Shown: in pieces, positions 19,285 through 29,346 of the stretch | Numbering within the stretch: the first letter of the stretch is position 1 | How the letters are laid out: every line of letters begins with the position of its first letter | The notes under the pieces: model-generated | The model's database searches: none | Told to the model about the DNA's origin: nothing | What the model saw: the letters and a program-made list of their open reading frames with translations, nothing else | Made by a program: the position numbers and the translations under genes | Source: Microbacterium sp. CGR2 | GTDB taxonomy: Bacteria > Actinomycetota > Actinomycetes > Actinomycetales > Microbacteriaceae | Assembly (NCBI RefSeq): GCF_003626735.1 | Contig: NZ_RBHX01000001.1 | Span: forward strand, 3,100,001-3,164,000 | Reading direction: 5' to 3' | DNA: 64,000 nt

Positions 19285-19739
19285 CGGCCGCGTTCAGCCG
19301 CGGCGAAGCCTTGGATGAGCTCCTTCTGCAGTCCGAACATCTCACGCTCCTCGTCAGGCTCGGCGTGGTCGAAGCCCAACAGATGGAGCAACCCGTGGGT
19401 GGTGAGGAGGATGAGCTCGTCCATCAGCGTGTGGCCCGCGGCCTGCGCCTGCGTCTCCGCAACCTGCGGGCAGAGCACGATGTCGCCGAGCAGCCCGGGA
19501 GCGGTCGGTCGGTCCTCTGTTCCGGGGCGCAGTTCATCCATCGGGAAACTCAGCACGTCGGTCGGACCGGGCTCGTCCATCCACTGCACGTGCAGAGCCT
19601 CCATCGCTCCTTCGTCGACGAGCACGATGGCCACCTCTGCGTCAGGGCTGACGTGCAGCTGCGCGAGGTTGAAGTCGGTCAGGCGCTGCAGCACGACCTC
19701 GTCGACCTCGATGGCCGACTCGTTGTTGATCTCGATCAT
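19281..19739 (-). CDS. ybeY: endoribonuclease YbeY
   Basis: The 152-residue zinc-dependent protein acts in 16S rRNA 3'-end maturation and ribosome quality control. The diagnostic zinc motif is TTHGLLHLLGFDHAEPDEE (H-x3-H-x5-H). TDVLSFPMDE is also conserved. It overlaps both neighbours by 4 bases (ATGA junctions). Confidence 0.96.
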   Translation of the reverse strand: MIEINNESAIEVDEVVLQRLTDFNLAQLHVSPDAEVAIVLVDEGAMEALHVQWMDEPGPTDVLSFPMDELRPGTEDRPTAPGLLGDIVLCPQVAETQAQAAGHTLMDELILLTTHGLLHLLGFDHAEPDEEREMFGLQKELIQGFAAAERGR

Positions 19740-20854
19740 GAGAGCCCTCGTTTCGGCATCCGGTCTCGTGGTCCTGGGCGCTGAGCACCGCGGCGATCGG
19801 CGCGATTGGCGAACTCAGCCGCCTGCTCACGTTCGAATCGCTGAGCGGTGCGCTTCTCGTCGTACTCGCTGTACGCGTCGACGATGCGGCCGACGAGCGA
19901 GTGGCGCACCACATCGTCACTGGTGAGCCGGGAGAAGTGGATGTCCTCGATGCCGTCGAGCACGCGCGTCACCAGTCGCAGGCCCGAGGCTCCTTGCGGG
20001 AGGTCGACCTGCGTGATGTCGCCGGTGACGACCATTCTGGTGCCGAAGCCCAGGCGGGTGAGGAACATCTTCATCTGCTCGGGTGTGGTGTTCTGCGCCT
20101 CGTCGAGCACCACGAACGAGTCGTTGAGCGTGCGCCCACGCATGTAGGCGAGCGGTGCGACCTCGATCGTTCCGGTGGCCATCAGCCGTGGGACGATCTC
20201 CGGGTCCATCATCTCGTTGAGCGCGTCGTAGAGCGGACGCAGATACGGATCGATCTTGTCGGTCAGGGTGCCGGGCAGGAATCCGAGCCGCTCCCCCGCT
20301 TCGACAGCCGGACGCGTCAGGATGATGCGGGTGACCTCTTTGCGCTGCAGAGCCTGCACGGCCTTGGCCATCGCGAGGTAGGTCTTTCCCGTTCCGGCGG
20401 GACCGATGCCGAACACGATCGTGTTCTCCTCGATCGCGTCGACATACTCCTTCTGACCGAGCGTCTTCGGGCGGATGACCTTGCCTCGCGTCGACAGGAT
20501 CGCCTCGCCGAGCACCTCGCTCGGGCGCGGACCGCCTTCCTGACGCAGCATCCGCGCCGAGTTCGACACGTCGCTCGGCGCCAGGTCGTGACCGGCCTTG
20601 GTCATCGCCATCAGCTCGTCGACGAGGTTCTTGGCCTTCGCCACCGGTTCCGTGTCGCCGCTCACCGTGATCTCGTTGCCGCGCACGAGAACCTGCACAT
20701 CGGGGTGCTCCTTCTCGAGCATCCGCAGCAGACGATCTTGCGGGCCGAGCAGCTGCACCATCGCGACGCCGTCGGCATAGATCTTCTCGACGGACTCGGG
20801 CGGTCGGGCGTTCAGGCTGCGCTCCTGCGGTTCGTGGTTGTCAGGCACCGACAC
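19736..20854 (-). CDS. phoH: PhoH-like ATPase
   Basis: The 372-residue protein has an N-terminal KH-like region followed by a P-loop ATPase with Walker A GIGPAGTGKTYLAMA (near residue 148) and Walker B SFVVLDEAQNTTPEQMK. PhoH-like proteins next to YbeY are linked to RNA metabolism. The C-terminal 30 residues are basic and rich in Arg. The start overlaps the HIT gene by 14 bases. Confidence 0.93.
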   Translation of the reverse strand: MSVPDNHEPQERSLNARPPESVEKIYADGVAMVQLLGPQDRLLRMLEKEHPDVQVLVRGNEITVSGDTEPVAKAKNLVDELMAMTKAGHDLAPSDVSNSARMLRQEGGPRPSEVLGEAILSTRGKVIRPKTLGQKEYVDAIEENTIVFGIGPAGTGKTYLAMAKAVQALQRKEVTRIILTRPAVEAGERLGFLPGTLTDKIDPYLRPLYDALNEMMDPEIVPRLMATGTIEVAPLAYMRGRTLNDSFVVLDEAQNTTPEQMKMFLTRLGFGTRMVVTGDITQVDLPQGASGLRLVTRVLDGIEDIHFSRLTSDDVVRHSLVGRIVDAYSEYDEKRTAQRFEREQAAEFANRADRRGAQRPGPRDRMPKRGLS

Positions 20855-21191
20855 TCTTCTCGGTCAGTCCGCCACCCAGAACGTGGGCGTGGACGTGGAA
20901 TACGGTTTGGCCGGCCTCTGCGCCGGTGTTGAAGATCAGACGGAAGTCGCCGTTCTCCGTGTGCTGGGCGGCCAGGTCTTTCGCGAACGCGACCATCTCG
21001 GCCAGCAGCGACGGGTCAGCGGCGGCGAGCTCGGTGATATCCCGGTACTCGGCCGACTTCGGCACGACGAGGAGGTGCACGGGCGCCTGCGGTGCGATGT
21101 CTCGCAGCGCGAACACGCGGTCGGTCTCGCCGAGGATCTCCGCAGGGATCTCCCCGTTCAGAATGCGCGTGAAGATCGAGGGTTCCGTCAT
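20841..21191 (-). CDS. HIT-family (HINT-like) nucleotide hydrolase
   Basis: The 116-residue protein has the histidine-triad motif QTVFHVHAHVLGG at the C-terminal side and the helix SIFTRILNGEIPAEIL at the start. It most likely hydrolyses nucleoside phosphoramidates such as AMP-lysine. A TAGACT hexamer seven bases before the ATG marks an internal leaderless promoter, so HIT-phoH-ybeY-CNNM-era can be transcribed apart from the heat-shock genes upstream. Confidence 0.92.
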   Translation of the reverse strand: MTEPSIFTRILNGEIPAEILGETDRVFALRDIAPQAPVHLLVVPKSAEYRDITELAAADPSLLAEMVAFAKDLAAQHTENGDFRLIFNTGAEAGQTVFHVHAHVLGGGLTEKSVGA

Positions 21192-21198
21192 GGAGTCA

Positions 21199-21204
21199 AG
21201 TCTA
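21199..21204 (-). promoter_or_regulatory. -10 hexamer of the HIT-phoH-ybeY-era promoter
   Basis: On the minus strand TAGACT is followed by seven bases and the ATG of the HIT gene, without a ribosome site. Confidence 0.55.
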
Positions 21205-21264
21205 CTGACCGGCGTCCACACCGGCCCGGTCCGCCGTGCATCGCCCCCGTTCGCCCAGAGGTAA

Positions 21265-21993
21265 TCACCAGCGGTCGAGTGCGACCGACAGCACCGCGAT
21301 CGCGGCAGGGCCGGCCGTCGACGTGCGCAGCACGGTGTCGCCGAGCAGTACGCGCTCCGCCCCCGCGTCCGTCAGCCGCGTGAGTTCCTCTTCGGATATC
21401 CCACCCTCGGGGCCCACCACCAGCACCAGGTCGCGTCCATCGGGCCGGATCTCGGAAAGGCGAACGGATGCCGTCGGATCCAGCAGCAGCACTCGCTGCG
21501 ACGAAACGCGCTCGACGAGCTGCTTCGTCGACACCGGCGCTGCGACTGCGGGCACCCACGCCCGATGAGCCTGCTTGGCCGCTTCGCGCACGATCGTCGC
21601 CCACCGCTCGCGGCCCTTCACCGCCTTCGGCCCCTCCCAGCGGGAGACGCTCCGGGCCGCCTGCCACGGGACGATCTCATCGACGCCGAGCTCGCATGCG
21701 GCCTGCACGGCCAACTCGTCGCGGTCGCCCTTGGCAAGAGCCTGGACGAGCACGATCCGCGGTGACGGAGCAGCACGCTCGGTCCGCTCGTCGACGCGCA
21801 CGTCCACGCGAGACGGGGTGACGTCCTCCGCCACGCCGGTCAGCCATACCCCGGTGCCGTCGCCGACGGTCACGGTCTCGCCGACGCGGAGGCGGCGCAC
21901 CACCGCCGCGTGCTTGGCCTCAGCGCCGGTGAGCGACACGACATCGCCGACCGCGGCATCCGTCGACGATTCGACCAGGAAGTGCAGCGCCAC
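21265..21993 (-). CDS. rsmE: 16S rRNA (uracil1498-N3)-methyltransferase
   Basis: The 242-residue SPOUT methyltransferase has an N-terminal PUA-like domain and the knotted C-terminal AdoMet site with LVVGPEGGISEEEL and LGDTVLRTSTAGPAA. It starts 2 bases after the dnaJ stop and follows dnaJ in one transcript, as in most actinobacteria. Confidence 0.94.
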   Translation of the reverse strand: MALHFLVESSTDAAVGDVVSLTGAEAKHAAVVRRLRVGETVTVGDGTGVWLTGVAEDVTPSRVDVRVDERTERAAPSPRIVLVQALAKGDRDELAVQAACELGVDEIVPWQAARSVSRWEGPKAVKGRERWATIVREAAKQAHRAWVPAVAAPVSTKQLVERVSSQRVLLLDPTASVRLSEIRPDGRDLVLVVGPEGGISEEELTRLTDAGAERVLLGDTVLRTSTAGPAAIAVLSVALDRW

Positions 21994-21995
21994 GA

Positions 21996-23111
21996 TCAGT
22001 GCGTGCGGAACCGGTCGCGGAGCTTCGAGAACAGTCCCTGCTGGAACTGGGCGAGCTGCGGCCCGGGCGCTTTCGCCTTCTTCGCGAAGTCTTCGATCAA
22101 GGCGCGCTGAGTGGAGTCCAGCTTGGTCGGCGTGACCACCTGCACACCGACGCGGAGGTCACCGCGCTGGTTGCCGCGCAGCGGCGTGATGCCGCGCCCC
22201 TTGATCGTGAGCACGTCGCCGGACTGGACGCCGGGGCGGATCTCCAGATCCACTTCGCCGTCGAGTCCCTGGATCGACGTGTCCGTGCCGAGAATGGCAT
22301 CCGTCATCGACACCTCCAGGGTCGCGAGCAGATCGTCACCCTCACGGCTGAAGGCGGGATGCGCGTTCACGGTGACCTCGACGTACAGGTCTCCGTTGGG
22401 GCCGCCGGCCTTGCCGACCTCACCCGAGCCCGGAAGCTGCAGGCGAAGTCCGGTCTCGACGCCGGCGGGGATGTCGAGCGACACGGTACGGCGGGACCGC
22501 ACGCGTCCCTGCCCGGCGCAGGTCGGGCACGGATACGGGATCGTCGTGCCGTAGCCTTCGCAGGTTCCGCACGGCTGCGAGGTGACGACGTTGCCGAGCA
22601 GGCTGCGCACCTGGCGCTGTACATGGCCCGAGCCGCCGCAGATGTCGCACGTGACGGGCGACGTGCCTTCCTGGCAGCACGAACCCTGGCATGTCTCGCA
22701 CAGAACGGCCGTGTCGACCTCGATGTCACGATGCGCTCCGAAGACGACATCGCCGAGATCGAGGGTGACGCGGACGAGGGCATCCTGGCCGCGCTCCCGG
22801 CGCGACCGCGGACGACCACCGCGTCCGCCTCCCTGCGACGCGCCGAAGAACGTCTCGAAGATGTCGCCGAAGCCGCCGAAGCCGTTGAAGTTGCCTGCTG
22901 CGCCGTCACCGCCGCCCATGTCGTAGCGGCGCCGCGAATCGTCGTCGCTGAGCACGTCGTACGCGTGGGTGACGAGCTTGAAGCGCTCGGCAGCGTCTTC
23001 GCCCGGGTTCACGTCGGGGTGCAGCTGACGCGCCAGGCGTCGGTATGCCTTCTTGATCTCGTCGGTGGAAGCGTCCCGGGACACCCCGAGAACCTCATAG
23101 TGATCCGCCAC
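21996..23111 (-). CDS. dnaJ: molecular chaperone DnaJ (hrcA-linked paralogue)
   Basis: The 371-residue co-chaperone of DnaK has a J-domain with the HPD motif (QLHPDVNPG), a Gly/Phe-rich linker, four CxxCxGxG-type zinc repeats ([32 protein letters not shown]) and the C-terminal substrate domains. The first repeat ends in Cys-Cys instead of Gly, as I recall for the actinobacterial DnaJ2 type. It follows hrcA by 37 bases and should share its heat-shock control. Confidence 0.95.
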   Translation of the reverse strand: MADHYEVLGVSRDASTDEIKKAYRRLARQLHPDVNPGEDAAERFKLVTHAYDVLSDDDSRRRYDMGGGDGAAGNFNGFGGFGDIFETFFGASQGGGRGGRPRSRRERGQDALVRVTLDLGDVVFGAHRDIEVDTAVLCETCQGSCCQEGTSPVTCDICGGSGHVQRQVRSLLGNVVTSQPCGTCEGYGTTIPYPCPTCAGQGRVRSRRTVSLDIPAGVETGLRLQLPGSGEVGKAGGPNGDLYVEVTVNAHPAFSREGDDLLATLEVSMTDAILGTDTSIQGLDGEVDLEIRPGVQSGDVLTIKGRGITPLRGNQRGDLRVGVQVVTPTKLDSTQRALIEDFAKKAKAPGPQLAQFQQGLFSKLRDRFRTH

Positions 23112-23148
23112 AATCGCCTTTCTGCGTGTGTCTCTGGTGGCCGTCGCC

Positions 23149-24183
23149 TCAGCGAGCGGCCTCGTCTTCGTCGAGCATCCGCGACAGATAGCGGGCGACC
23201 GCCCGCGCTGCGGCGAGATTGCTCGGATAGTCCATGCGCGTCGGCCCCATCACGCCGACGCGCGCCGTGCCGCTGGGAGCGGCATAGTTGCTGGCGACGA
23301 TGGACGCCTCGCCGAGACCGAACGGGGCGTTCTCGGTGCCGATGCTGGCTGCCAGGCCGTGCTCGTCGGTGACCATCTCGCTCATCAACCGGAGCAGCGT
23401 CACCTGCTCTTCGATCGCCTCGAGCAGAGGATGGATGCTGCCACGGAAGTCTTGTTCGCGGCGGGCGAGCGTCGCCGCCCCCGCCATCACGAGCCGCTCC
23501 TGGCGGAACTCGCCGAGTTCTTCTTCGACGACGGCGGCGAGGGCATGCAGTGCTGCGTCGTCGGGCCGTTCCTCGGTCGTGCCACGGAGGTTCTGCAGGC
23601 GCTCCGCCGCATCACTCACGGCCTGACCGGTGATCAGGGCGGAAAGGCGCGCCCGCAGCATCATGGTCTCGGCCTCGTCGACATCGACGGGCAGGGCGGC
23701 CATCCGCTGGGAGACGCCGCCCGCATCGGTGACGAGCACGATCAGCATGCGATTGGGAGCGAGCGCCACCAGCTCGAGATGCGTGATGTGCGCGCGTGCG
23801 AACGACGGGTACTGCGCCAGCGCGACCTGGCCGGTCAGCTGGGTCAACACCCGCACCGTGCGGATCATGAGGTCGTCGAGGTCGGTCGGTGCGGTGAGGA
23901 ACGACTCGATCGCGGTGCGCTGCGCGACGCTGAGCGGGCGCAGTTGCGCCAGATGATTGACGAAGACGCGATAGCCCTTGTCGGTGGGCACGCGGCCCGA
24001 CGACGTATGCGGAGCCGCGATGAGTTCCTCGTCTTCGAGGAGAGCCATGTCGTTGCGGATGGTGGCCGCGGACACCCCGAACGAGTAGCGATCGACGATC
24101 GAGCGGCTGCCGACCGGCTCGTGAGTTTCGACGTAGTCCTGCACGATCGCGCGGAGAACCTGGAGCCCTCGTTCTGAGACCAT
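23149..24183 (-). CDS. hrcA: heat-inducible transcription repressor HrcA
   Basis: The 344-residue repressor binds CIRCE operators and is released on heat stress. The winged-helix start is [20 protein letters not shown] and [15 protein letters not shown] is the recognition region; a GAF-like dimerisation domain follows. ATG 24183 is preceded by GAGGAGAAGG. A CIRCE element lies 33 bases upstream, so hrcA-dnaJ-rsmE is autoregulated. Confidence 0.96.
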   Translation of the reverse strand: MVSERGLQVLRAIVQDYVETHEPVGSRSIVDRYSFGVSAATIRNDMALLEDEELIAAPHTSSGRVPTDKGYRVFVNHLAQLRPLSVAQRTAIESFLTAPTDLDDLMIRTVRVLTQLTGQVALAQYPSFARAHITHLELVALAPNRMLIVLVTDAGGVSQRMAALPVDVDEAETMMLRARLSALITGQAVSDAAERLQNLRGTTEERPDDAALHALAAVVEEELGEFRQERLVMAGAATLARREQDFRGSIHPLLEAIEEQVTLLRLMSEMVTDEHGLAASIGTENAPFGLGEASIVASNYAAPSGTARVGVMGPTRMDYPSNLAAARAVARYLSRMLDEDEAAR

Positions 24184-24216
24184 CACCTTCTCCTCTCGCC
24201 GGCACTCGGACACTCG

Positions 24217-24243
24217 TTGGCACTCTGATGTTCCGAGTGCCAA
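24217..24243 (-). promoter_or_regulatory. CIRCE operator
   Basis: TTGGCACTC-N9-GAGTGCCAA is a perfect 9-bp inverted repeat and differs from the TTAGCACTC consensus at one position in each arm. It lies between the hemW end and hrcA. A partial extra GGCACTC lies just downstream at 24201-24207. Confidence 0.92.
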
Positions 24244-24274
24244 TCCTACTCCTCAGAGCCGACGAGACGCTGAG

Positions 24275-25513
24275 TCAATCGGTCAGTTCCCGGACGACGG
24301 CGTCAGCCAGGAGGCGCCCGCGGAGCGTGAGCTGGATGCGGCCTCCGATGGCGGCGGTGGGATCGACGAGTCCGTCGGCGATGAGCCCGGCGACCCTGGT
24401 TCGATTGGCGAGCGGAATCGTGTCGATCGAGATGCCCTCTCGAATGCGGCTGAGCAGCAGGATGCGCTCCAGCAGACGGGATTCGTCGTCGGGCCGCTCG
24501 ATGCCGGCAGCGGGAGATTCGGATGCTGCGAGCCGCTGCGCGTAGGCCGCGGGGTGCTTCACATTCCACCAGCGAAGACCGGCCACATGGCTATGGGCGC
24601 CCGGGCCGAATCCCCACCAGTCACTCCCCCGCCAGTATGCGAGGTTGTGCCGTGAGCGATTCTCCTCCGACGTGCCGGAGGCCGGCGACCGACGTGCCCA
24701 GTTGCTCACCTCGTACCAGTCGAACCCGGCGGCAGCGAGGCGCGCATCGGCGAGCTCGTACATGTCCGCCTGCAGATCGTCGTCGGGCGTCGGTACCTCG
24801 CCGCGTCGAATCTGCCTGGCGAGCTTGGTGCCGTCCTCGATGATCAGTGCGTACGCGGAGATGTGCTCGGAGTCGAGTTCCAGCGCGGCGTCGAGCGATG
24901 CTTCCCAGTCCGAGAGGGATTCACCGGGGGCACCGTAGATGAGGTCGACGCTGACCGCGAGGCCCGCGGCCTTCGCTGCGGCGACGGCCGTGCGCACGTT
25001 GTCCGGTTGGTGCGTCCGGTCGAGCGCCGCGAGGACGTGCGGCACGGCGGACTGCATGCCGATCGACAGACGCGTCACGCCGGCGTCGGCGAGGGTGCGC
25101 GCGACCTCGGGCGTCACCGTGTCGGGGTTGGCTTCGACGGTGATCTCGGCGTCGGCGGCCAAGCCGAAGGCGGATGCTGCGGCGCCGAGCATCCTCGCCA
25201 GGTCGCCCGCCGGAAGCAGTGTGGGCGTTCCGCCTCCGAAGAAGACGGTGTCCATCGGCCGGAGCGCGTCGGCCTCCGCGAGCACTCGGCGCGCCATCTC
25301 GATCTCGGCGATGAGCGTCGAGGCGTAGTCTTCCTGCTTCGCGCCGCGCAGCTCACTCGACGTGTACGTGTTGAAATCGCAGTACCCGCAGCGCACACGG
25401 CAGAAGGGCACGTGAAGGTAAGCCGAGAACGGCACCGCGCGGTCGATCGGGAGGTCGGCGGGCAGTCGGCCGTCGGGCGGCGCAGGGTCGCCGAGCGGGA
25501 GGGGTCCCGCCAT
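24275..25513 (-). CDS. hemW: radical SAM heme chaperone HemW
   Basis: The 412-residue protein has the radical-SAM cluster motif CRVRCGYCDF (CxxxCxxC) after YLHVPF, then FFGGGTPTLL and a C-terminal HemW domain with WWGFGPGAHSH. It inserts heme into target proteins and should not be read as a true coproporphyrinogen oxidase. ATG 25513 gives the typical MAGPLPLGDPAPPDG start. It follows the DUF1990 gene after 16 bases. Confidence 0.92.
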   Translation of the reverse strand: MAGPLPLGDPAPPDGRLPADLPIDRAVPFSAYLHVPFCRVRCGYCDFNTYTSSELRGAKQEDYASTLIAEIEMARRVLAEADALRPMDTVFFGGGTPTLLPAGDLARMLGAAASAFGLAADAEITVEANPDTVTPEVARTLADAGVTRLSIGMQSAVPHVLAALDRTHQPDNVRTAVAAAKAAGLAVSVDLIYGAPGESLSDWEASLDAALELDSEHISAYALIIEDGTKLARQIRRGEVPTPDDDLQADMYELADARLAAAGFDWYEVSNWARRSPASGTSEENRSRHNLAYWRGSDWWGFGPGAHSHVAGLRWWNVKHPAAYAQRLAASESPAAGIERPDDESRLLERILLLSRIREGISIDTIPLANRTRVAGLIADGLVDPTAAIGGRIQLTLRGRLLADAVVRELTD

Positions 25514-25529
25514 CAGAGCATGCTCGTCA

Positions 25530-26183
25530 TCAGACCGGAGTGGCGTACAGCGGAGAGATCGCCCGCAGATAACGGGCGAAGAGTTCGCGCCGACGGCGCT
25601 TGACCAGCACCGGCAGCACCCGGTAGAGAAGCGAATTCGGCCGATCGAAGGCACGAACGGTGAACCACACCTCGTCAGTGTCTTCGCGCCACTCGACGTC
25701 GAAGGACTCCTCGCCGCTGACCACCGAGCCGCCGACGGTGCCGAGGACGAACCCGATCCGCCGAGTCTCCTCGGTGACCGAGATCACCCGTAGCTCCGAA
25801 TCGGCACGCATGCCGCCGACGCGTCCTTTGAGGTGCAGGGTCATGCCCGCGCCGACGAAAGGCGTTCCCTCGGCGTCGTAGCGCGGCTCGACGTCACGCT
25901 TGCTCGGAGCGATCGGGTTGCCCTCGGCATCGAAGCTCACACCGGCGTAGGCCGGGCCGGGAGCAGGCCGAAGGTCGTCGACCGAGAGACCGGCGGCACG
26001 CTGCGCCGTCCACGAGAGAAGCGCCTCACCGGCGGTCTGGAAGCGCTCGGCGCCGCTGCCGATACGCCAGGATTCCTCCGCCGGGATGCTGCGCTCCGGC
26101 GGGTAGTGCATCAGGTCGGGGGCGTGGGTCGCACCCACGGCCGCATAGTCCACCGTGTCGTCTCGGAAAGTCCCGCGCCGCAT
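25530..26183 (-). CDS. DUF1990 family protein
   Basis: The 217-residue soluble protein begins MRRGTFRDDTVDYAAVGATH, which together with PPERSIPAEESWRIGSG and the later FGxVLGTVGGSVVSGEESF region matches DUF1990. The function is unknown; the fold is thought to be a lipid-binding-like beta barrel. A TAGGCT hexamer six bases before the ATG predicts a leaderless transcript that continues into hemW. Confidence 0.82.
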   Translation of the reverse strand: MRRGTFRDDTVDYAAVGATHAPDLMHYPPERSIPAEESWRIGSGAERFQTAGEALLSWTAQRAAGLSVDDLRPAPGPAYAGVSFDAEGNPIAPSKRDVEPRYDAEGTPFVGAGMTLHLKGRVGGMRADSELRVISVTEETRRIGFVLGTVGGSVVSGEESFDVEWREDTDEVWFTVRAFDRPNSLLYRVLPVLVKRRRRELFARYLRAISPLYATPV

Positions 26184-26189
26184 GAGTTC

Positions 26190-26195
26190 AGCCTA
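26190..26195 (-). promoter_or_regulatory. -10 hexamer of a leaderless DUF1990-hemW promoter
   Basis: On the minus strand TAGGCT is followed by six bases and the ATG at 26183. Confidence 0.55.
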
Positions 26196-26275
26196 CTTCC
26201 GGTTGCCTGAGCGATCACACCCACCCGCTGCACGACGTCTCCCGACGCGGTCGTCTGCGGGATGGAGCGGTGACG

Positions 26276-28129
26276 CTACTTCTTGTCTTTGCCGTCGACG
26301 TCGCCGGAGAGCGCCGCGATGAACGCCTCCTGGGGCACCTCGACGCGACCGACCATCTTCATGCGCTTCTTGCCCTCCTTCTGCTTCTCGAGGAGCTTGC
26401 GCTTACGGGTGATGTCGCCGCCGTAGCACTTGGCGAGCACATCCTTGCGGATCGCGCGGATGGTCTCGCGGGCGATGATGCGCGCGCCGATGGCTGCCTG
26501 GATCGGCACTTCGAACTGCTGACGCGGGATGAGCTTGCGCAGGCGCTCGGCCATCATCGTCCCGTAGGCGTAGGCCTTCTCGCGATGCACGATCGAGCTG
26601 AAGGCGTCGACCTTCTCTCCCTGCAGGAGGATGTCGACCTTGACGAGGTCGGCTTCCTGCTGGCCGGACGGCTCGTAATCGAGCGAGGCGTAGCCCTGGG
26701 TCTTCGACTTGAGCTGGTCGAAGAAGTCGAAGACGATCTCGCCGAGCGGCATGTTGTAGCGCAGCTCGACCCGCTCCTCGGAGAAGTACTCCATCCCCAG
26801 CAGCGTTCCGCGGCGGGTCTGGCACAGCTCCATGACGGTGCCGACGTAGTCCTTCGGCAGCAGGATCGCGGCTTTGACCATCGGCTCGGACACCGACCCG
26901 ATACGCCCGTCGGGGTACTCGCTCGGGTTCGTCACGGTGACGGTCTCGCCGGTGTCGGACGTGAGGACCTCGTAGATCACGCTCGGAGCGGTGGTGATGA
27001 GGTCGAGACCGAACTCGCGTTCGAGGCGCTCCGTGATGATCTCCAGATGCAGGAGTCCGAGGAATCCGCAGCGGAAGCCGAATCCGAGAGCGACGGAGGT
27101 CTCCGGCTCGTACGCCAACGATGCGTCCGAGAGCTTGAGCTTGTCGAGCGCCTCGCGAAGCTCGCCGTAGTCGCTTCCGTCGATCGGATAGAGGCCGGAG
27201 AAGACCATCGGCTTCGGATCCGTGTAGCCGGGAAGCGGCTGATCCGAAGGCTTGCGCGCGGTGGTGACGGTGTCACCGACCTTCGACAGGCGCACGTCCT
27301 TCACGCCGGTGATCAGATATCCGACCTCGCCGACACCGAGACCCTTGGACGGCGATGGTTCGGGGCTGGAGACTCCGACCTCGAGCGCCTCGTGATTCGC
27401 GCCGGTCGACATCATCTGGATGCGCTCGCGCGGCGACAGACTGCCGTCCACCATGCGCACGTAGGTGATCACGCCCCGGTAGGCGTCGTAGACGGAGTCG
27501 AAGATCATCGCGCGGGCCGGAGCGTCTGCGTCGCCGACGGGGGCGGGGATCTCCTGGACGATCCGATCGAGGAGCTCTTCGACGCCGACGCCGGTCTTGC
27601 CGGACACGCGCAGGACGTCCTCCGGCTTGCCGCCGATGAGGGATGCCAGCTCCTTCGCGTACTTCTCCGGGTCGGCCGCCGGGAGGTCGATCTTGTTGAG
27701 CACCGGGATGATGTTCAGGTCGTTCTCGAGAGCGAGGTAGAGGTTCGCGAGAGTCTGCGCCTCGATCCCCTGCGCCGCGTCGACCAGCAGGATCGCGCCC
27801 TCGCACGCGGCGAGCGACCGAGAGACTTCGTACGTGAAGTCGACGTGACCCGGGGTGTCGATCATGTTGAGCGCGAACGTCTCGCCGTCGATCTGCCACG
27901 GCATCCGCACCGCCTGGCTCTTGATGGTGATGCCGCGCTCGCGTTCGATGTCCATGCGGTCGAGGTACTGCGCCCGCATGTCGCGGTCGGAGACCACACC
28001 GGTGATCTGGAGCATCCGGTCGGCGAGAGTCGACTTGCCGTGATCGATGTGGGCGATGATGCAGAAGTTGCGAATCTGCGCAGCCGGCGTCGAGGCAGGC
28101 TGAAGAGGTGTGAGGGCGCGTGGTGACAT
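26276..28129 (-). CDS. lepA: elongation factor 4
   Basis: The 617-residue translational GTPase has G1 [10 protein letters not shown]2 [14 protein letters not shown]3 DTPGHVDF and G4 NKIDLP, and the EF4-specific C-terminal domain ending in a lysine-rich tail ([12 protein letters not shown]). TAGAAT nine bases before the ATG indicates a near-leaderless promoter. It heads the chain of minus-strand genes and is divergent from the peptide ABC operon. Confidence 0.97.
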   Translation of the reverse strand: MSPRALTPLQPASTPAAQIRNFCIIAHIDHGKSTLADRMLQITGVVSDRDMRAQYLDRMDIERERGITIKSQAVRMPWQIDGETFALNMIDTPGHVDFTYEVSRSLAACEGAILLVDAAQGIEAQTLANLYLALENDLNIIPVLNKIDLPAADPEKYAKELASLIGGKPEDVLRVSGKTGVGVEELLDRIVQEIPAPVGDADAPARAMIFDSVYDAYRGVITYVRMVDGSLSPRERIQMMSTGANHEALEVGVSSPEPSPSKGLGVGEVGYLITGVKDVRLSKVGDTVTTARKPSDQPLPGYTDPKPMVFSGLYPIDGSDYGELREALDKLKLSDASLAYEPETSVALGFGFRCGFLGLLHLEIITERLEREFGLDLITTAPSVIYEVLTSDTGETVTVTNPSEYPDGRIGSVSEPMVKAAILLPKDYVGTVMELCQTRRGTLLGMEYFSEERVELRYNMPLGEIVFDFFDQLKSKTQGYASLDYEPSGQQEADLVKVDILLQGEKVDAFSSIVHREKAYAYGTMMAERLRKLIPRQQFEVPIQAAIGARIIARETIRAIRKDVLAKCYGGDITRKRKLLEKQKEGKKRMKMVGRVEVPQEAFIAALSGDVDGKDKK

Positions 28130-28138
28130 GTCCCGTTG

Positions 28139-28144
28139 ATTCTA
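28139..28144 (-). promoter_or_regulatory. -10 hexamer of the lepA promoter
   Basis: On the minus strand TAGAAT lies nine bases before the lepA ATG, leaving at most a few untranslated bases. Confidence 0.5.
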
Positions 28145-28361
28145 CGGTCAGGGACGATGATTCCCGATTCCGCGCGAGCGGTGATAGTCTCCCGAAGTTG
28201 TCCAAGCGGAATATCGGCATACCGGGTGGGTGGCGAAAAGCTTCGGTGAATCCCGGTCTCAGGCGTATACAAACGGGTACACACTGTGGTTAAGTGACTA
28301 CACGGCTCACAGAAGCGCCGGCGGATCCCGAGCGCGACTGTAAAGAGAAAGACTCATCACT

Positions 28362-29345
28362 TTGATCAAGTATCTCGTGCGCCGAGCACTCGGCTGGCTG
28401 CTCATGATCGTGGTCGCGACGAACGTGACCTACTTCCTTGCCTGGGCCTTCCTCGATCCTCGAAGCAACTATGTCGGGCGTCGCCCGCCGCTGTCGCCGG
28501 ACGAGATCACACAGACCCTGGAGCCGCTGGGGCTCAGCGACACGGTTCCGCTCGCCGTGCGGTGGTGGGATTGGTTCAGCGGCATCATCTTCCGATGGGA
28601 CTGGGGAAAGAGCCCGGTCGGTCAGTCGGTGAACGAACAGATCGCCTACCGGATGTGGATCTCCGGCGAATTGGTCCTCGGCGCGACTGTCATCGGTGCC
28701 GCCCTCGGCATCGCACTCGGCGTGTACACGGCCTCTCGCCAGTACAAAGTCGCCGACCGCATCGGCCAGGCGACCTCGATCATCACCATGAACATCCCGA
28801 TCGTGGTGGCGGCGCTCGGGATCGTGCTGCTCGCCATCGCCTTCAACGACTGGCTCGGCGTCCGCGTCTTCTACGTCACCGGAGCCGGCGGCAGAGATAT
28901 CGACGGGTTCTTCCCCTACATCATCGACAAACTGCAGCACCTCACCTTGCCGACCTTGGCTATGGTCATCACCGGCTATGCGAACTACCACCTGCTGCAG
29001 CGATCGCTCCTCCTCGACAACATCAAGGCCGATTATGTGCGCACAGCGCGCGCCAAGGGCCTCACCAAGCAGCAGGCTATCCGCAAGCACGCCCTGCGGC
29101 CGTCGCTGATCCCCGTGGCGACGCAACTCGCGTTCACGATTCCTACCGTGTTCACCGGGGCGATCCTCACCGAGACCATCTTCGGTTGGAACGGCATGGG
29201 GAAGTACTTCGTCGACACGATCAACAAGAACGACATCCACGGCGTCGTAGCGATCGCCGCCTTCGGCGCGGTCCTCACCGCGATCGGTGCCATCCTCTCA
29301 GATGCCGCCGTCGTCGTGCTCGATCCGCGAGTGAGAGTGAGCTGA
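28362..29345 (+). CDS. dipeptide/oligopeptide ABC transporter permease (DppB type)
   Basis: The 327-residue inner-membrane permease has six spans and the cytoplasmic EAA-like loop DYVRTARAKGLTKQQAIRKHA, typical of DppB/OppB. The start is TTG at 28362 (MIKYLVRRALGWLL); no strong ribosome site is seen. It is the first gene of a four-gene operon: permease, permease, fused ATPases, binding protein. The 230 bases before it hold the divergent lepA promoter. Confidence 0.92.
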   Translation: MIKYLVRRALGWLLMIVVATNVTYFLAWAFLDPRSNYVGRRPPLSPDEITQTLEPLGLSDTVPLAVRWWDWFSGIIFRWDWGKSPVGQSVNEQIAYRMWISGELVLGATVIGAALGIALGVYTASRQYKVADRIGQATSIITMNIPIVVAALGIVLLAIAFNDWLGVRVFYVTGAGGRDIDGFFPYIIDKLQHLTLPTLAMVITGYANYHLLQRSLLLDNIKADYVRTARAKGLTKQQAIRKHALRPSLIPVATQLAFTIPTVFTGAILTETIFGWNGMGKYFVDTINKNDIHGVVAIAAFGAVLTAIGAILSDAAVVVLDPRVRVS

Positions 29346-29346
29346 C